Shown here in pieces: positions 1 to 8,303 of a stretch of 64,000 nt of DNA (position 1 is its first letter; the number at the start of each line of letters is the position of its first letter). A program made the position numbers and the translations under genes. This DNA is from Marinobacterium marinum (GTDB taxonomy: Bacteria > Pseudomonadota > Gammaproteobacteria > Pseudomonadales > Balneatricaceae), in assembly GCF_013868415.1 (NCBI RefSeq), contig NZ_JACEMT010000053.1, positions 1,173-65,172 on the forward strand, read 5' to 3'. The notes under the pieces are model-generated. The model was not told the origin of the DNA. It worked only from the letters and a program-made list of their open reading frames with translations, and made no database searches.

Positions 1-650
1 ATCAAGGCCTGATAACGGTTGGAGCGATACTGAACCCCTCGATCGGAGTGAATGATCAGGCCAGGTTCGATATCGCGTCGCTTGAACGCCATATTCAGGG
101 CATCCGTAATCAGCTGCTCTGTCATACTGGTATCCAGTGCCCAGCCGACGATGCTGCGGGAATACAGGTCCATCACCGTGGCCAGATATAGCCAGCGATC
201 CCTGACCCAGATGTAAGTGATGTCGGTGGTCCATTTTTGGTTGGGACCAGCGGCATTGAAGTGACGTTTGAGAAGGTTGTCCGCTACGCCCGTCATCGCT
301 TCCGTTCGTGGGGTGTACTTGAAGGCTTTGCCGTTACGGGCCCGAATACCGTTATGTTTCAGGATATTGGCGACATAGTTTACGGAGCAGTCGATCCCCA
401 GGGCATTGAGTTCCTGCGTGATTCTGGGGGCCCCGTAACGGGCCTTGTAGGTGGCAAAGGTATCCATGACCTGCTCTTCCATGATCTGTCGCCGACGCAC
501 ACGGGCACTGAGGCCCCGACCCAACCAGCGGTAGAATCCTGAGGCCGATACATCCAGAACTCGGCACATCAACCGTATCGCGTACTGCCCACGATACTCC
601 TGTATCAGAGCGTACTTTACTCCTGCTGGCTCGCAAAGTACGCAGCTGCC
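1..650 (-). CDS. IS3-family transposase OrfB (DDE catalytic part), incomplete at window edge
   Basis: This open frame carries the integrase-fold transposase that cuts and joins IS ends. In order it shows an HTH_21-type segment (YRGQYAIRLMCRVLDVS), then the first catalytic Asp in TTDITYIW and the second in HSDRGVQYRS. The glutamate of the DDE triad lies beyond base 1. No good independent start is visible. The frame is continuous with orfA after a -1 shift at 650-656, so it is most likely made as an OrfAB fusion. No stop or frameshift is seen within the visible part, so the element may be active. The family call is certain; the IS3/IS51 subgroup is likely but not proven. Confidence 0.88.
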
Positions 651-925
651 TTTTTTAGGAACTCGAGCTCCTTCTTCAGCGCATCACGTTCGCGCTTCAG
701 TTGCCGGACCTCATCACTCTCCGGTTTGGAGTAGTCTACCCCGTTCAGGCTGTTAAACTGCTTCTCAGACAGCCGGGTAAACTGACGTCGCCAGTTGTAA
801 ATCTGCCCGGGATGAATCCCCAGCTCCTTGGCCACTGAGACCGCCGTATGTCCGGGCTGATCAGCACGCCTGACTGCCTCGCGCCGAAACTCTTCGGTAT
901 AGTGCTGATATTTTTTCCTGGCCAT
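617..925 (-). CDS. IS3-family transposase OrfA (HTH/leucine-zipper protein)
   Basis: A 102-residue protein that recognises the IS ends and forms the N-terminal part of the OrfAB fusion. Residues about 8-50 (YTEEFRREAVRRAD ... GIHPGQIYNWRRQF) are a helix-turn-helix of the HTH_8/Tnp_1 family. Residues about 70-93 form a heptad-rich coiled coil (VRQLKRERDALKKELEFLKK) typical of IS3 OrfA dimerisation. The start ATG at 925 is preceded by a strong ribosome-binding site (GGAGGT). The stop overlaps the orfB frame downstream of the A6G slippery site. Length and motifs are normal for the family. Confidence 0.92.
   Translation of the reverse strand: MARKKYQHYTEEFRREAVRRADQPGHTAVSVAKELGIHPGQIYNWRRQFTRLSEKQFNSLNGVDYSKPESDEVRQLKRERDALKKELEFLKKAAAYFASQQE
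650..656 (-). promoter_or_regulatory. Programmed -1 frameshift heptamer of the IS3 element
   Basis: On the minus strand the heptamer A AAA AAG lies inside the 3' part of orfA (codons CTA AAA AAG). Slipping back one base leads directly into the orfB frame, and reading continues through GGC AGC TGC with no stop. This is the standard arrangement for making OrfAB in IS3-family elements. Confidence 0.8.
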
Positions 926-1000
926 CTTGCACCTCCTCGTCAGGGGTAAACCTAACTATAGAAGGTGTCTACTGTTCGTGGGTAACTCGGAAACCTAACA

Positions 1001-1554
1001 GTCTGTTAATGAGGTCTACGACCTCATAATAATTATTAGCAGGTATACCTTTTAATTTTCACACTTTAAATTGGATATACCATAAGTGATTGAATCTAAT
1101 ATAAAAAATAATGGAGGCACGTGTCTCGCCGATCTAAACGGGTATTTCAGGCAGTTCATTCCTTACCGAAAGGGTATAGCGCCCAAGGGAAGGCTGAGCC
1201 GATAGCTGCAAGTAGCAGCTATAGCCAACAGAATTCGAGCCGCCTTACACGGCGGGTGTGAAATATGAAAATCCATCAACCAGTCCCTTTGGATCTTTAC
1301 CGGAGTGCTTGTGCATCTACTGCCTGTCTGATGCATGGATGAGTCTGCAATTTTTTCTGGCGAGGTTCAAGCGGGATTACCCCCATCGCCGGTGCTTATT
1401 TCAAGGGCTGCTTTGGGTTGGTGCAGGCACCGAGTGTGACAGCTCTGCGGTACTGTTCAAACAGGCTCGTGTATTGGCTGCGAGGCTTCCGGGTGATCAG
1501 ATGCGTTATGATTACTGTCATTGATGCAATCGGGTCAGTTGGAGATACCAGCGT
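1001..1554. other. Gene-poor, AT-rich spacer between the IS end and the first chromosomal gene
   Basis: Bases 1018-1115 are clearly more AT-rich than the rest of the window and contain no recognised gene. Bases 1231-1260 include a short hairpin (CCGCC/GGCGG). A GTG-initiated open frame at 1258-1524 (88 codons) has no recognisable domain, odd composition and no clear ribosome-binding site, so it is not called. The stretch looks like decayed or insertion-flanking sequence; only the 46-codon frame at 1121-1261 is offered as a weak candidate. Confidence 0.5.
1121..1261 (+). CDS. Possible small basic protein, 46 aa, unknown
   Basis: A short frame begins with GTG at 1121 after a good Shine-Dalgarno sequence (GGAGG, spacing 2-3 nt, rather tight) and ends at TGA 1259-1261. 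The product starts MSRRSKRVFQAVHSLPKGYS and is rich in Arg, Ser and Lys, with no hydrophobic segment and no domain I recognise. It lies in the AT-rich spacer beside the IS element, so it may be a remnant of a disrupted gene or chance. The only support is the upstream GGAGG and the coherent reading frame. Confidence is low. Confidence 0.22.
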   Translation: MSRRSKRVFQAVHSLPKGYSAQGKAEPIAASSSYSQQNSSRLTRRV

Positions 1555-2001
1555 ATGGAAACGAAGAAGTCGAAATATGGAATGATCGGCATGGCCATTG
1601 GTGGCCTTGCCTTCTTGTTGGCGCTTGTGCATTTCTGGGCAGGGCCTTTATCACCCAAGCCTACACTTGAAACAGTGGTTGCTGAAAAGGTGTCTTCAAT
1701 ACGCAATGCGGCTCTGGATGCATTGAAAGGCAAAGAGCCTGTCCGGGTACAGCAGGCTGCACACTGGGACAAGGATAAAATGGTCGAAGTCGCTACGGTA
1801 TTCTTGGGGGGTGTTGCATTCATCCTTGGGCTGATCGGTTACGCGGTCAAGGAGTCGTCTCGTGTTACGGGCGGAGCTGCGATACTTGGGATCAGTGCCA
1901 TCGCATTCCAGTTTTTGGCCATGTATGCCATGGCGTTACTGGTCGTGCTTTTGATCGGGTTGGTGTTATCCAGTTTAAATGTGGATATCGGCATCGGATA
2001 A
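1555..2001 (+). CDS. Small inner-membrane protein, YidI-like, function unknown
   Basis: A 148-residue integral membrane protein. Hydrophobic segments lie at about 9-28, 80-98, 105-121 and 122-139. A hydrophilic loop (about 32-75) carries KPTLETVVAEK, ALKGKEP and AAHWDKDK. The pattern of one N-terminal helix, a polar loop and a C-terminal helical cluster recalls the uncharacterised YidI-type inner-membrane family; this is from memory and tentative. The start ATG at 1555 follows GGAGATACCAGCGT, an acceptable ribosome-binding site. The next gene, 70 nt downstream, encodes a secreted protein. No function can be assigned. Confidence 0.75.
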   Translation: METKKSKYGMIGMAIGGLAFLLALVHFWAGPLSPKPTLETVVAEKVSSIRNAALDALKGKEPVRVQQAAHWDKDKMVEVATVFLGGVAFILGLIGYAVKESSRVTGGAAILGISAIAFQFLAMYAMALLVVLLIGLVLSSLNVDIGIG

Positions 2002-2071
2002 GTGCCTGGCAAGGTGTCAGTGGTTATGGGCCAGATCGACGTGAAGTGCCAATAATTTAAAAGGATTTTGT

Positions 2072-2404
2072 ATGAAACGTATCCTGCTTGCAGGCTTGTG
2101 CCTGTGTTGTGCGGTACCTGCTTTTGCCAATTCGGGCTTGCCTGAGGGGGCCATACAGGAGGGTACTTTGTCGAATCAGCAATTGATTCATGATGCCATG
2201 CTGGGTGTTGCCGCTGATGTTGCGACCCAAGGCTGTGACAGCCCGGAAAACTTCATGCCTTATGTCATGGCCATGCCTGAAGGACAGGTTGGCTCACGCT
2301 ATTGGCGTGAGCTTTGGGTCGTTCAAGGCTGTGGCAAGACGTTTCCTGTCAAAATACGTTTCAGTGAAAAGGGTGTCGGGGCTGCAAACTGGGTGATCGA
2401 GTAA
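2072..2404 (+). CDS. Small secreted periplasmic protein, unknown function
   Basis: A 110-residue protein with a clear signal peptide (MKRILLAGLCLCCAVPAFA, probable cleavage after residue 19). The mature part of about 91 residues has two cysteines (about C55 and C87) that could form a disulfide in the periplasm. It contains the segments YVMAMPEGQVGSRYWRELW and VVQGCGKTFPVKIRFSEKG. No named domain is recognised. The start is preceded by AAAAGGAT at a normal distance. It follows the membrane protein at 1555 and precedes the permease at 2505, all on the plus strand, but the gaps (70 and 100 nt) leave co-transcription uncertain. Confidence 0.75.
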   Translation: MKRILLAGLCLCCAVPAFANSGLPEGAIQEGTLSNQQLIHDAMLGVAADVATQGCDSPENFMPYVMAMPEGQVGSRYWRELWVVQGCGKTFPVKIRFSEKGVGAANWVIE

Positions 2405-2504
2405 TCCGGCGCATCAGGTCTCGAATCGGGATGGCCCGGGGGCTGTAAAAGTCGAACCTGAACCCGGTTATACACGCCCAGTATCAGTCATACGGAGATG
2501 GATC

Positions 2505-3890
2505 GTGAGTATTCCGCTGAAACGTTCTCAACGGGTTGCACTGGTATTGATACCGCTGTTGTCGATGCTGTTGTTGCTGACCCCGGCCGCCGATCTGTTG
2601 ACGCATCGGCAGCAACTGTCAGCTTTGCTGGTGATGACGGGCATGGTGCTGTTTGCAACCGGTGCGCTGCCGGAATTCGTCAGTGCGCTGGTCATTCTGG
2701 TGCTGGCGATGCTGTTGTCGCTGGCACCGGCAGAGGTGGTGTTTTCGGGACTGACCTCGACTGCCTGCTGGCTTATTTTCTCGGGGCTGGTGATTGGGAT
2801 TGCGATCTCTGAAACGGGACTGGCGCAACGGGTTGCCGATCGTTTCAGTCGTTCTCTGGACCGCAGCTATACGCGCCTGATTACCGGTATTGTGCTGATG
2901 GGGGTGCTGTTGGGGTTTTTGATGCCCTCGTCGGTGGGGCGCATTGTGCTGTTTATTCCCATTGCACTGGTGATTGCCGAGCACTGCGGCTTTGCCCGTG
3001 GCAGCAATGGGCAGCATGGTGTTTTGCTGGCGGCAGCCTTTGGCTCCCACCTGCCCACGTTTGCGATATTGCCGGCCAACATTCCCAATATGATCATGAT
3101 CGGTTCGGCAGAAAGCATCCATGGCTGGACGCCGATGTTCACCGAGTATTTGTGGCTGCACTTCCCCGTGTTGGGTGCTTTGAAGGCAGTGTTACTGATT
3201 ATTGTCATTCTGAAGTTGTATCCCGATACACCACGGCGTGCCACGCCGGAGGGGCGGCAGGGTGCGCTGAGTTTTCAAGAAGGCCGGTTGTTGGCCATTA
3301 TGCTGGTAACACTGGGATTCTGGCTGACGGACTCGGTACATCATATCTCGGCAGCCTGGATAGGGTTGGCTGCTGCCACGCTGTTACTGCTGCCCGGTAT
3401 TGGCATGGTGTCGCCCAAGAGTTTTAACGAAAAGGTCAAGATCAGCTCGATTCTGGTGGTGGCAGGGCTGCTGGGGATTGCCGGCCTGATCAATTACAGC
3501 CAGCTCAGCCAAGTGGTGGGCGGGCGAGTCCTTGATTGGTTGCCGCTGGCACCGGGGCGGGATGCGGTAAATTTTTTCTCGCTGTCGCTGGCAGCCATGT
3601 TGACCGGTGTGGTCGCCACGCTGGCGGGTGTTCCCGCCACATTGACGCCGCTGGCGGAACAGGTCAGCGAAATGACCGGCTTCAGTCTGGAGGCGGTGCT
3701 GATGACACAGGTGTTCGGCTTTTCAACGGTGATTTTTACCTATCAGTCGGTTCCTTTGATGATGGCGATGCCTCTGGCGGGAATGTCGATTGGGCATGCG
3801 GCACGACTCTGCCTGATTATGGCTGCCCTGAGTGTTCTGGTACTGCTGCCGCTGGATTACCTCTGGTGGCAATGGCTGGGCTGGATTTGA
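2505..3890 (+). CDS. SLC13/DASS-family or ArsB/NhaD-superfamily anion permease
   Basis: A 461-residue inner-membrane transporter with about 11-12 hydrophobic helices. The N-terminal repeat (ALPEFVSALVILVLAML, then STACWLIFSGLVIGIAISETGLAQRVADRF) and the helix with GFLMPSSVGRIVLFIPIALVIA match sodium-dependent anion permeases of the SLC13 group. The second repeat includes VAGLLGIAGLINYSQ and PATLTPLAEQVSEMTG. Likely substrates are di- or tricarboxylates or sulfate; the sequence does not decide. The GTG start at 2505 follows GGAGATGGATC. It stands alone, with an AT-rich gap before the CZB gene. Confidence 0.82.
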   Translation: MSIPLKRSQRVALVLIPLLSMLLLLTPAADLLTHRQQLSALLVMTGMVLFATGALPEFVSALVILVLAMLLSLAPAEVVFSGLTSTACWLIFSGLVIGIAISETGLAQRVADRFSRSLDRSYTRLITGIVLMGVLLGFLMPSSVGRIVLFIPIALVIAEHCGFARGSNGQHGVLLAAAFGSHLPTFAILPANIPNMIMIGSAESIHGWTPMFTEYLWLHFPVLGALKAVLLIIVILKLYPDTPRRATPEGRQGALSFQEGRLLAIMLVTLGFWLTDSVHHISAAWIGLAAATLLLLPGIGMVSPKSFNEKVKISSILVVAGLLGIAGLINYSQLSQVVGGRVLDWLPLAPGRDAVNFFSLSLAAMLTGVVATLAGVPATLTPLAEQVSEMTGFSLEAVLMTQVFGFSTVIFTYQSVPLMMAMPLAGMSIGHAARLCLIMAALSVLVLLPLDYLWWQWLGWI

Positions 3891-4087
3891 AACAAAGCGT
3901 CATCTCTGCTTCTGTGAAGCGGGGGATGAAGAATTAAAATTGTTGTTTGTATTCAATAGGATACAAAAATATAGTTTTTGCTAATTGATGGAGTCAACGT
4001 ATAACATGGGTTACATAAAAATATAACAATCAGGTGGGAAGGTGTTGTGTTCACAGCACCATACCCCTAGCAAGGAGCCAGCACAGC
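3891..4087 (+). promoter_or_regulatory. AT-rich leader upstream of the CZB-grxB-cytochrome cluster
   Basis: This 197-base gap is AT-rich from about 3935 to 4030 and probably holds the promoter of the following three-gene cluster. An imperfect inverted repeat (GTATTC-AATA-GGATAC) lies at about 3950-3966 and could be an operator. No clean -35/-10 pair stands out. A ribosome-binding site (AAGGAG) at 4072-4077 serves the ATG at 4088. Confidence 0.35.
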
Positions 4088-4588
4088 ATGGGTTTCAGAC
4101 GTTGGTTGATCAAGGCCCTTGGCGGGCAGGACGGAACAACGACAACAGAGTTGGCAGTCGATGCTGCGGATGAAGTGTTGGATGATGCCATTCCCGAACC
4201 GGAAGACCCTTTGGAAGCTGAGGCGGCAGGCCTTGATTTCAAAAGCGCCATTGAAGCGCACCAGCGTTGGAAAATTCGCCTGAATGACGTGATTGCCGGA
4301 CGCTCCCAGGAAGACCTTGATCCGGCGGTTGTCGCACGTGACGACTGCTGCGCGTTGGGGAAATGGATACACGGCGTGGGCGGCGATCAGTTTGCGACAC
4401 AGCCGGAGTTTGCGGAACTCAAGCGGCGCCACGCTCACTTTCATGTTTGTGCCGGGCATGTCCTTATTCTGGCCCAGTCAGAACGCAAGCAGGAAGCACT
4501 GGAAGAGATTAACCAGGGCAATTTTGCGACTATCTCACGTGAGGTCGTGATGCATTTGGCACATATGTATACTCGGTTGAAGCAATGA
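4088..4588 (+). CDS. Stand-alone CZB (chemoreceptor zinc-binding) domain protein
   Basis: A 166-residue soluble protein. Residues about 52-125 form a CZB domain. H58 (EAHQRWK), the core C88-A-L-G-K-W motif and H115/H119 (RRHAHFH) supply the 3His/1Cys zinc site of the family. CZB domains usually sit on chemoreceptors or diguanylate cyclases and sense zinc or oxidants such as HOCl through the cysteine. Here there is no partner domain, only an acidic linker (about 20-48). The start at 4088 is preferred over an in-frame upstream start because AAGGAG lies 10 nt before it. It appears to be the first gene of a cluster with glutaredoxin 2 (27 nt gap) and a cytochrome c', suggesting a redox-linked role, which is inferred. 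Confidence 0.85.
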   Translation: MGFRRWLIKALGGQDGTTTTELAVDAADEVLDDAIPEPEDPLEAEAAGLDFKSAIEAHQRWKIRLNDVIAGRSQEDLDPAVVARDDCCALGKWIHGVGGDQFATQPEFAELKRRHAHFHVCAGHVLILAQSERKQEALEEINQGNFATISREVVMHLAHMYTRLKQ

Positions 4589-4615
4589 CCCCCACGTTGA
4601 AGAGAGAGTAACTCC

Positions 4616-5272
4616 GTGTCGCGTTTGTATATTTACGATCACTGCCCGTTTTGCGTGCGTACCATGATGGTCGCGAACTATCGGCAGGTCAGTGATCTGG
4701 AGCAGGTGATTCTGCTGAATGATGATGAAGAAACCTGTCATCGCCTGATCGGACAGAAGATGGTGCCGATTTTCGAGCATCAGGGTGTTGCGATTGGCGA
4801 AAGCATGGAAATCGCCAAATTGCTGGATGATCTGGGTGCAGCGGACAAGCGACTGCGTCCGCTGCAATTGAGCGAAGCAATTCAGCCATTGTTCCAGCCG
4901 GTGCAGTTTCAGAGTTGGGCGCTGAATTTCCCGCGTGTCACCCGCATCGGATTGGCGGATTTCGCTACCGAAAGTTCGTGCGAATATTTTCGTGCCAAGA
5001 AGGAAGCCCTGCTGGGTTGTTCGTTCGAGCAGGCGCTGGCGGATACCGAAGCACATAAGGCGGACATCGAGCGTGCTCTGGCGGAGTTGCCGGCGTTGTC
5101 CCTGCCGTCGGAGCAGGGTAATACCCTGAGCTGGAATGATGTGATGAATTTCCCGGTCGTGCGCAGTCTGACTTTGGTGAAAGGGCTGCGTTTCCCGCCA
5201 CGGGTTGAGCAGTGGCTGCACGAGGTGTCGGCCTTGAGCGGTGTCGAGCTTTATTTCGATCGTGCGATCTGA
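4616..5272 (+). CDS. grxB: Glutaredoxin 2
   Basis: A 218-residue GST-fold glutaredoxin that reduces protein disulfides with glutathione in the cytoplasm. The N-terminal thioredoxin-like domain carries the active site C10-P-F-C13 (YDHCPFCVRTMMVA) and the glutathione-site segment MVPIFEHQGVAIGESMEIAKLL. The C-terminal part is the helical Grx2 domain. The length matches E. coli GrxB (215 aa). The GTG start at 4616 is preceded by GAGAGAG. It sits 27 nt after the CZB gene and 7 nt before the cytochrome gene, so the three are probably co-transcribed. Confidence 0.93.
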   Translation: MSRLYIYDHCPFCVRTMMVANYRQVSDLEQVILLNDDEETCHRLIGQKMVPIFEHQGVAIGESMEIAKLLDDLGAADKRLRPLQLSEAIQPLFQPVQFQSWALNFPRVTRIGLADFATESSCEYFRAKKEALLGCSFEQALADTEAHKADIERALAELPALSLPSEQGNTLSWNDVMNFPVVRSLTLVKGLRFPPRVEQWLHEVSALSGVELYFDRAI

Positions 5273-5279
5273 GGGCCGG

Positions 5280-5735
5280 ATGATGCAAATGAAAGCATGC
5301 CTGCTGGGTCTGGCGCTGAGCCTGTCGGGGCCGTTGGCCGCCGCGGACGTGGATACGGCGATTCAGTATCGTCAGGGTACCTTTGCCGCGATGGAGTGGC
5401 AGCTGAGCCGTTTGGCGGCCATGGTGCAGGGGCGCGTGGACTTTGATGAAGACGAATTTCGTCAGCGGGCCGGGCATTTGGTGCTGCTTGGCGAGATTGT
5501 CGATGAGGGGTTTGCTGATGCCCAGAGTGCTCGTGGTGATCAGGTTGAAACACGTGCGTCCTGGCGTATCTGGAGTTCTCCGGACCGTTATGCCGTGCTG
5601 ATGCAGGAGATGCAAACGCAGAGCCGGGAGTTGCAGCAGGCGGTGGACGGACATTCGGGGCGAGACAAGTTGCGCCCACTGGTCGGACGTTTGGCACAGA
5701 GTTGCAAGGCGTGCCATGACACGTTCAGAGACTGA
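5280..5735 (+). CDS. Cytochrome c'/c556-type monohaem protein
   Basis: A 151-residue exported protein with a signal peptide (about 1-21, ending GPLAAA) and one haem c-binding motif near the C terminus, C142-K-A-C145-H146. The C-terminal CXXCH after a four-helix-bundle body (IQYRQGTFAAMEWQLSRLAAMV ... SRELQQAV) is the hallmark of the cytochrome c' family (PF01322), whose members handle electron transfer or bind NO in the periplasm. An in-frame start at 5241 would overlap grxB and break the signal peptide, so the ATG at 5280 is preferred. The gene is followed by a strong bidirectional terminator. Confidence 0.88.
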   Translation: MMQMKACLLGLALSLSGPLAAADVDTAIQYRQGTFAAMEWQLSRLAAMVQGRVDFDEDEFRQRAGHLVLLGEIVDEGFADAQSARGDQVETRASWRIWSSPDRYAVLMQEMQTQSRELQQAVDGHSGRDKLRPLVGRLAQSCKACHDTFRD

Positions 5736-5793
5736 TCGGGCAGTGTTCGCCTGACGCGGCCGGTACCGCTGCGGAGATGCCGTTCTTAAACCG

Positions 5794-5827
5794 AAAAACC
5801 CCGCCGGCTGCGCCTGCGGGGTTTTTT
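5794..5827. terminator. Bidirectional rho-independent terminator between cytochrome and glcB
   Basis: The arms AAAAACCCCGC and GCGGGGTTTTTT surround a short GC-rich loop. A-runs and T-runs on both sides let it serve the cytochrome cluster on the plus strand and glcB on the minus strand. Confidence 0.9.
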
Positions 5828-5841
5828 GTCGGATGGCTGAA

Positions 5842-8019
5842 TCAGCCGGCCTGTTTCGCTTTCAGTTCCAGACGGCGGCGATGCAGAACCGGTTCGGTGT
5901 AGCCGCTGGGCTGTTCACAGCCCTTGAAGACCAGCTCACAGGCAGCCTGGAAGGCGATGCTGTCATCGAAGTTCGGTGCCATCGGCTGGTACAGCGCGTC
6001 ATCGGCATTTTGACGGTCAACTACGGCGGCCATGCGTTGCATGGTTTCCATCACCTGGGCTTCGGAGCAGACGCCGTGGTGCAGCCAGTTGGCGATATGC
6101 TGGCTGGAAATGCGCAGAGTTGCGCGGTCTTCCATCAGGCCCACATCGTTGATGTCCGGCACCTTGGAGCAGCCCACGCCCTGGTCGACCCAGCGGACCA
6201 CATAGCCGAGAATACCCTGGGCGTTGTTGTCCAGTTCCTGCTGGATCTCTTCAGCGCTCCAGTTCGGGTTCTGCGCCACCGGAATGGTCAGGATATCATC
6301 GAGGCTGGCGCGTGCTCGGTTTTTCAGCTCCTGCTGACGGGCGAATACATCCACCTTGTGGTAATGCAGCGCATGCAGGGCAGCGGCAGTTGGAGAGGGA
6401 ACCCAGGCGGTGTTGGCGCCAGAAAGGGGGTGGCCGATTTTCTGTTCCAGCATGCTGGCCATCAGGTCCGGCATGGCCCACATGCCCTTGCCGATCTGGG
6501 CACGGCCGCTGAGGCCGCAAGCCAGCCCGGTGTCGACGTTCCAGTCCTCGTAGGCCTTGATCCAGGCCGAGCCCTTCATGTCGCCCTTGCGGATCATCGG
6601 TCCGGCTTCCATGGAGGTATGGATTTCGTCACCGGTACGGTCGAGGAAGCCGGTGTTGATGAAGACCACGCGTTCCTTGGCGGCACGGATGCACTCTTTC
6701 AGGTTGACGGTGGTACGGCGCTCTTCGTCCATGATGCCCATTTTCAGGGTGAAGCTGGGCAGGCCGAGCGCGTCTTCGATGCGGCCGAAGAGTTCGTTGG
6801 CAAAGGCCACTTCCTCCGGACCGTGCATCTTCGGTTTCACGATATAGGTAGAGCCGGTGGTGGCGTTGCGGAAGGGGCCGTTGCCCTTGATGTCATGAAC
6901 TGAGATCAGGGTAGTGACCACGCCGTCCAGGATGCCTTCCGGGATTTCGTTGCCGTCACGATCGATGATCGCCGGGTTGGTCATCAGATGGCCCACGTTG
7001 CGCACAAACATCAGACTGCGGCCCTTCAGGGTCAGACTGCCACCGTTGGGGGTTGTGTACTCGCGGTCCGGGTTCATGCGACGGGTGAAAGTCTTGCCGC
7101 CCTTGCTGATCTCTTCGGTCAGCGTACCTTTCATCAGGCCGAGCCAGTTTTTGTAGGCCAGAACCTTGTCTTCGGCATCAACGGCTGCGACCGAATCTTC
7201 GCAGTCCATGATGGTGGTCAGCGCCGCTTCCATCAGGATGTCCTTGACGCCGGCGGCATCACTCTTGCCGATCTGGCTGTCACGGTCGATCTGGATTTCG
7301 AAATGCAGACCGTTGTGCGTGATCAGAATGGCGGTCGGGTTACTGGCGCTGCCGGTATAGCCTGCCAGCTGGGATGGCGTTGCCAGGCCGGTTTCGCCGC
7401 CATCAAGCAGTGCCACACGCAGCTGACCGTCCTGAATACTGTAACCGGCAGAATCCTTGTGAGACGCTCCAGCCAGGGGAGCACTCTCGTCGAGGAAATC
7501 GCGACCGAAGGCGATGACTCGGGCCCCGCGGGCCGGGTTGTACCCCTGTCCCTTCTCGGCGCCATTGTCTTCAGCGATGGCATCGGTACCGTAGAGTGCG
7601 TCATACAGGCTGCCCCAGCGTGCATTGGCTGCGTTCAGGGCATAGCGGGCGTTCATTACGGGCACCACCAGCTGCGGACCGGCCATGGTGGCCATTTCAG
7701 GGTCCACATTCTCGGTGGTGGCGGTAAAGTCTTCACCTTCCGGCAACAGGTAACCGATTTCCTGCAGGAAGGTTTTGTAGGTGTCTAAATTGAAGCCAGT
7801 GCCGCGATTATCGCGGTGCCAGGCGTCGATCTGAGCCTGAATGGTGTCACGTTTGGCCAGCAGCTCACGGTTACGCGGTGCGAGGTCGTGCACGATACTG
7901 TCGAAGCGGCTCCAGAACTGCTCTGTTTCCACGCCGGTACCCGGCAGTGCTTCGCTGTTGATGAAATCGTAAAGCTCTTTGGCGACTTGCAGGCCACCGA
8001 CCTGTACCCGTTGGCTCAT
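5842..8019 (-). CDS. glcB: Malate synthase G
   Basis: A 725-residue cytosolic enzyme condensing glyoxylate with acetyl-CoA to malate, used for growth on glycolate, glyoxylate or C2 compounds. The start at 8019 ([20 protein letters not shown]) has GAGG upstream and gives the usual G-isoform length of about 723. An upstream in-frame extension to 8511 runs antisense to another gene and is rejected. Visible landmarks include [32 protein letters not shown]-type sequence ([16 protein letters not shown]), [12 protein letters not shown] and [19 protein letters not shown]. No other glyoxylate gene is adjacent, but the acyl-CoA operon beyond 8.8 kb would yield acetyl-CoA. A 283-base leader (8020-8303) separates it from the next gene upstream. 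Confidence 0.97.
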   Translation of the reverse strand: MSQRVQVGGLQVAKELYDFINSEALPGTGVETEQFWSRFDSIVHDLAPRNRELLAKRDTIQAQIDAWHRDNRGTGFNLDTYKTFLQEIGYLLPEGEDFTATTENVDPEMATMAGPQLVVPVMNARYALNAANARWGSLYDALYGTDAIAEDNGAEKGQGYNPARGARVIAFGRDFLDESAPLAGASHKDSAGYSIQDGQLRVALLDGGETGLATPSQLAGYTGSASNPTAILITHNGLHFEIQIDRDSQIGKSDAAGVKDILMEAALTTIMDCEDSVAAVDAEDKVLAYKNWLGLMKGTLTEEISKGGKTFTRRMNPDREYTTPNGGSLTLKGRSLMFVRNVGHLMTNPAIIDRDGNEIPEGILDGVVTTLISVHDIKGNGPFRNATTGSTYIVKPKMHGPEEVAFANELFGRIEDALGLPSFTLKMGIMDEERRTTVNLKECIRAAKERVVFINTGFLDRTGDEIHTSMEAGPMIRKGDMKGSAWIKAYEDWNVDTGLACGLSGRAQIGKGMWAMPDLMASMLEQKIGHPLSGANTAWVPSPTAAALHALHYHKVDVFARQQELKNRARASLDDILTIPVAQNPNWSAEEIQQELDNNAQGILGYVVRWVDQGVGCSKVPDINDVGLMEDRATLRISSQHIANWLHHGVCSEAQVMETMQRMAAVVDRQNADDALYQPMAPNFDDSIAFQAACELVFKGCEQPSGYTEPVLHRRRLELKAKQAG

Positions 8020-8238
8020 TTTTTTGCCTCGATTTTTTATGATCGTCGCGGTCCGAGGGGAGCGGATCCGGACAGGAAAACGGTCCATTAAAGGATTGTG
8101 CATTGCGAAAGTAGCGCATTTTTTTTCATCTGTCCCGCGTATGCGCCTAAAGTATGAGGGGTGGGTCGATAGTGGTGTTTTCGTGGAAGATCGCAGTGTG
8201 TTGACAGTTTTTAATGCGTTTTTCGTTGTTTTTTTACA

Positions 8239-8269
8239 AACCAAGGGGCCGCTTGGCGACCCCTTGGTT
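8239..8269 (-). terminator. Perfect 10-bp hairpin downstream of the DUF4870-like gene
   Basis: The arms AACCAAGGGG (8239-8248) and CCCCTTGGTT (8260-8269) flank an 11-nt loop, 34 nt beyond the stop codon of the minus-strand membrane protein gene. The T-tract after the stem is short, so terminator function is probable but not certain. The rest of 8020-8303 is T-rich non-coding sequence that must contain the glcB promoter; no convincing -35/-10 pair was found on the minus strand. Confidence 0.6.
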
Positions 8270-8303
8270 ATCGTATAAACAGAATGGCGGGCGTGTCGTA
8301 ATT

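Larger units (their letters stand above)
1..1000 (-). mobile_element. IS3-family insertion sequence, running off the window start
   Basis: Two overlapping transposase frames on the minus strand (orfA, orfB) joined by a -1 slippery site define an IS3-family element. The orfB end and the distal inverted repeat lie outside the window. The proximal end is placed near 1000, where the minus strand reads TGTTAGGTTT; this is a guess, because the partner repeat is not visible. The motif AAACCTAAC occurs twice near this end (948-956 and 991-999) and might be a transposase-binding repeat. Confidence 0.85.

Noticed and set aside
352-636. 94-codon minus-strand frame inside the IS
   Set aside because: It is the third frame of the IS; the true orfB with DDE motifs occupies a different frame over the same bases.
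1258-1524. 88-codon GTG frame in the spacer
   Set aside because: No clear ribosome-binding site, no domain, and Cys/Leu/Arg-rich odd composition. It was not called as a gene.
5833-7788. Long open frames antisense to glcB
   Set aside because: They lie entirely within a clear malate synthase G gene and show no domain.
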